DNA from: DMER64 sp964542305 | Lineage (GTDB): Bacteria; Bacteroidota; Bacteroidia; Bacteroidales; UBA932 | NCBI GenBank assembly: GCA_964542305.1 | Contig: CAZITX010000022.1 | Location: forward strand, 1-43,913 | Length of the DNA stretch: 43,913 nucleotides | Direction of reading: 5' to 3' | Shown here: positions 42,548 to 43,913 of the stretch, in pieces | Position numbering within the stretch: the first letter of the stretch is position 1 | Layout of the letters: each line of letters starts with the position of its first letter | Made by a program: the position numbers and the translations under genes | Notes under the pieces: model-generated | The model's input: only the letters and a program-made list of their open reading frames with translations | What the model was told of the DNA's origin: nothing | Databases searched by the model: none

Positions 42548-43159
42548 ATGAGGGAAGCACCAATATATATTCTGATAGATTCATCAACTTATCTGGTTGG
42601 TGAACCAATATGTTTGATAAAGAAAGAGCTCTCTGAACTTATAACTAAATTAAGGACGGACCCTTTAGCAATAGAAACTATGAAATTGGCATTTCTAACA
42701 TTTGGTAATGAGCCAAAAATAGTTAAGCCATTAACGTATTTAACAGAAATAAGTTTGGAGTTTTTAAACCTTATTGAATTTCATGGACAAAGAAACTTAA
42801 GAGATACTTTTGCAATTTTAGAAGAAGATATAGTTAATAATCTTAAGCCGAGAAAAGCATGGGAAAGGGATTTTGATTATAGACCTTTTATATTAGTTTT
42901 TATTAAAGGAGAATCATCTGATTGGAATGAGAATGCTCTATCACTATTATCGACACTTAGTTTATTTAAGAAACCAGAAAAAGATCCAGATAGTTGTTGG
43001 GATGATGATTGCAGGAAAGAGTTAAAAGAAGAGGCAAAGGAATCATTATGTTTTTGTGCATTTAATGAAAAAGTAATAAGCATGTACTCCAATATTGGCG
43101 ATTGTAACGCTGTTATTGGGCAAGATGATATATATTCAATAAAAAAACATTACTTTTAG
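42548..43159 (+). CDS. Third TerY-like vWA protein with destroyed MIDAS
   Basis: A 203-residue paralogue, MREAPIYILIDSSTYLVGEPI, aligning with the first two along its whole N-terminal half (LRTDPLAIETMKLAFLTF ... VKPLTYLTEIS). The metal site is largely lost: D11 and S13 remain but S15 is Tyr; the Thr position in the GxTxLG loop reads GQRNLR; and the MTDGEPTD motif is IKGESSD (Asp to Lys). The C-terminal half is rewritten, with a Cys/Asp-rich insert (SCWDDDCRKE) and a CFCAF segment. The ORF is open, so it may be a repurposed scaffold or a gene in early decay. It follows the intron-like element by about 70 bp. Confidence 0.75.
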   Translation: MREAPIYILIDSSTYLVGEPICLIKKELSELITKLRTDPLAIETMKLAFLTFGNEPKIVKPLTYLTEISLEFLNLIEFHGQRNLRDTFAILEEDIVNNLKPRKAWERDFDYRPFILVFIKGESSDWNENALSLLSTLSLFKKPEKDPDSCWDDDCRKELKEEAKESLCFCAFNEKVISMYSNIGDCNAVIGQDDIYSIKKHYF

Positions 43160-43187
43160 CATAGTATCATGTTTTAAATTAATAATT

Positions 43188-43913
43188 TTGAGCAGACTAC
43201 TCAGATATTTTGTAATAGATGTTTCTGAATCAATGATTGGTGAGCCAATTGAACAGGTTCAAGAAGGTTTTGAAACGATAATTAAGGAACCTAGAACATA
43301 CCCTTATGCGTTGGAACCCATTTATGTTTCAATAATTTTCTTTGCTGGTAAAACTCAAAAGATAACACCATTAATTGAACTTAACAATTTCTATCCGCCA
43401 TAATCACCTATTGGTTGGAGCGTTTCTATGGGAAATAAACTTCTTGTTTTAATGAATGATTTTGTTTCTTCACTACAAAAAACTACTCCTGAAATTAAAA
43501 GCGATTGGTAAATAATTGGTTTTTTATTTACGGATGGAAATCCTACTTACAAGTATGAATCTGCTTTTGATATATTGCACCAAAAATTTAAATCAAAATC
43601 AAAAATGGTTGTAATCTCATTGAGCGACAATATGGACACAAGCATATTTGGGAAAATTACAGAGCTAGTATTATTGCTTAAAAACACAGATTCAGAATCA
43701 TTTAAAAAGTTTTTAAATGGGTAACAGCTTCAATCAAAACAACTAATGTAAGAGTGTTAGAATTAAAAGAATCGGCATTAAGTACTATAGATTACAAACT
43801 TGTAGGGGCATATCCAATTGAAAACACATACATTGATTTGTGCGAGGGTGATGCAATCCTAAATAAAATAAACACCTCTGAATTAGTAGGTTTCCCTAAC
43901 TGTCCTTGGGGTG
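43188..43913 (+). pseudogene. Fourth TerY-like vWA gene, disabled, running off the window
   Basis: The frame starts at TTG (43188; the paralogues have ATG), reading SRLLRYFVIDVSESMIGEPI with D-V-S-E-S MIDAS residues still present. TAA at 43401-43403 interrupts it in the region after ITPLIELNNFYPP. The same frame resumes as SMGNKLLVLMNDFVSSL, then a second TAA at 43509-43511 (SDW*IIGFLFTDGNPT, where the intact copies have SDWKPL-type sequence). A loss of one T near 43718 shifts KKFFKWVTASI out of frame. After the shift the sequence reads LKESALSTIDYKLVGAYPIE and ends near NCPWG, apparently a TerY-C-type C-terminal extension that the other copies lack. Three lesions make a functional product unlikely. 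Confidence 0.85.

Noticed and set aside
43401..43511. Possible stop-codon recoding (two in-frame TAA) in the fourth terY
   Set aside because: A one-base frameshift and a non-ATG start accompany the stops, and neighbouring genes use TAA as normal terminators; a pseudogene is simpler.

Overview
The window looks like a chromosome segment of a Bacteroidales-type bacterium. Evidence: two SusC/SusD outer-membrane nutrient-uptake pairs, an rplM-rpsI-rpsB-tsf cluster, several lipoproteins with a Cys lipobox, no obvious Shine-Dalgarno sequences, and promoters of the Bacteroidetes type (-7 box TAnnTTTG). I do not assign a genus.

Layout. 1-2370: the 3' part of an S10 ribosomal protein operon (rplB, rpsS, rplV, rpsC) that stops after rpsC. 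It ends in a dyad-symmetric element (2366-2492) holding a strong bidirectional terminator, shared with a convergent uracil permease gene. 3702-8839: a tight four-gene operon (GT4 glycosyltransferase, M3 peptidase lipoprotein, serine beta-lactamase-like lipoprotein, secreted unknown). 8826-12075: a minus-strand pair, a CxxCH propeller lipoprotein and a polytopic membrane protein. 12133-22970: two head-to-head susC-susD pairs sharing a 321-bp control region. 23162-27086, minus strand: rplM, rpsI, rpsB, tsf and ATP-type pfkA. 27122-29079: dusB-lpxK. 29009-37359: a glycosidase block made of a GH2-GH95 operon and a divergent GH92. These would act on host-type or plant glycans, with the SusC/D pairs as plausible importers, although core genes separate them.

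37360 to the end is different: AT-rich, with different codon use and no integrase or tRNA in view. It holds two tiny zinc-binding proteins, three TerD-family proteins and four paralogues of the TerY von Willebrand A protein. The four decay in order. The first two keep full MIDAS metal sites. The third is intact as an ORF but has lost its MIDAS residues. The fourth is a pseudogene with two stops and a frameshift. Between the second and third lies about 800 bp of highly structured, non-coding sequence that begins GTGCG and looks like the 5' half of a group II intron without its reverse transcriptase.

Most notable: the decaying TerY array and truncated intron in the ter island; the broken S10 operon with a perfect 26-bp inverted repeat that supplies both genes' 3' ends; independent in-frame tandem duplications in the GH92 gene; long low-complexity tails on ribosomal proteins S2 and S3; and an intrinsic terminator embedded in the coding region of the opposing gene.
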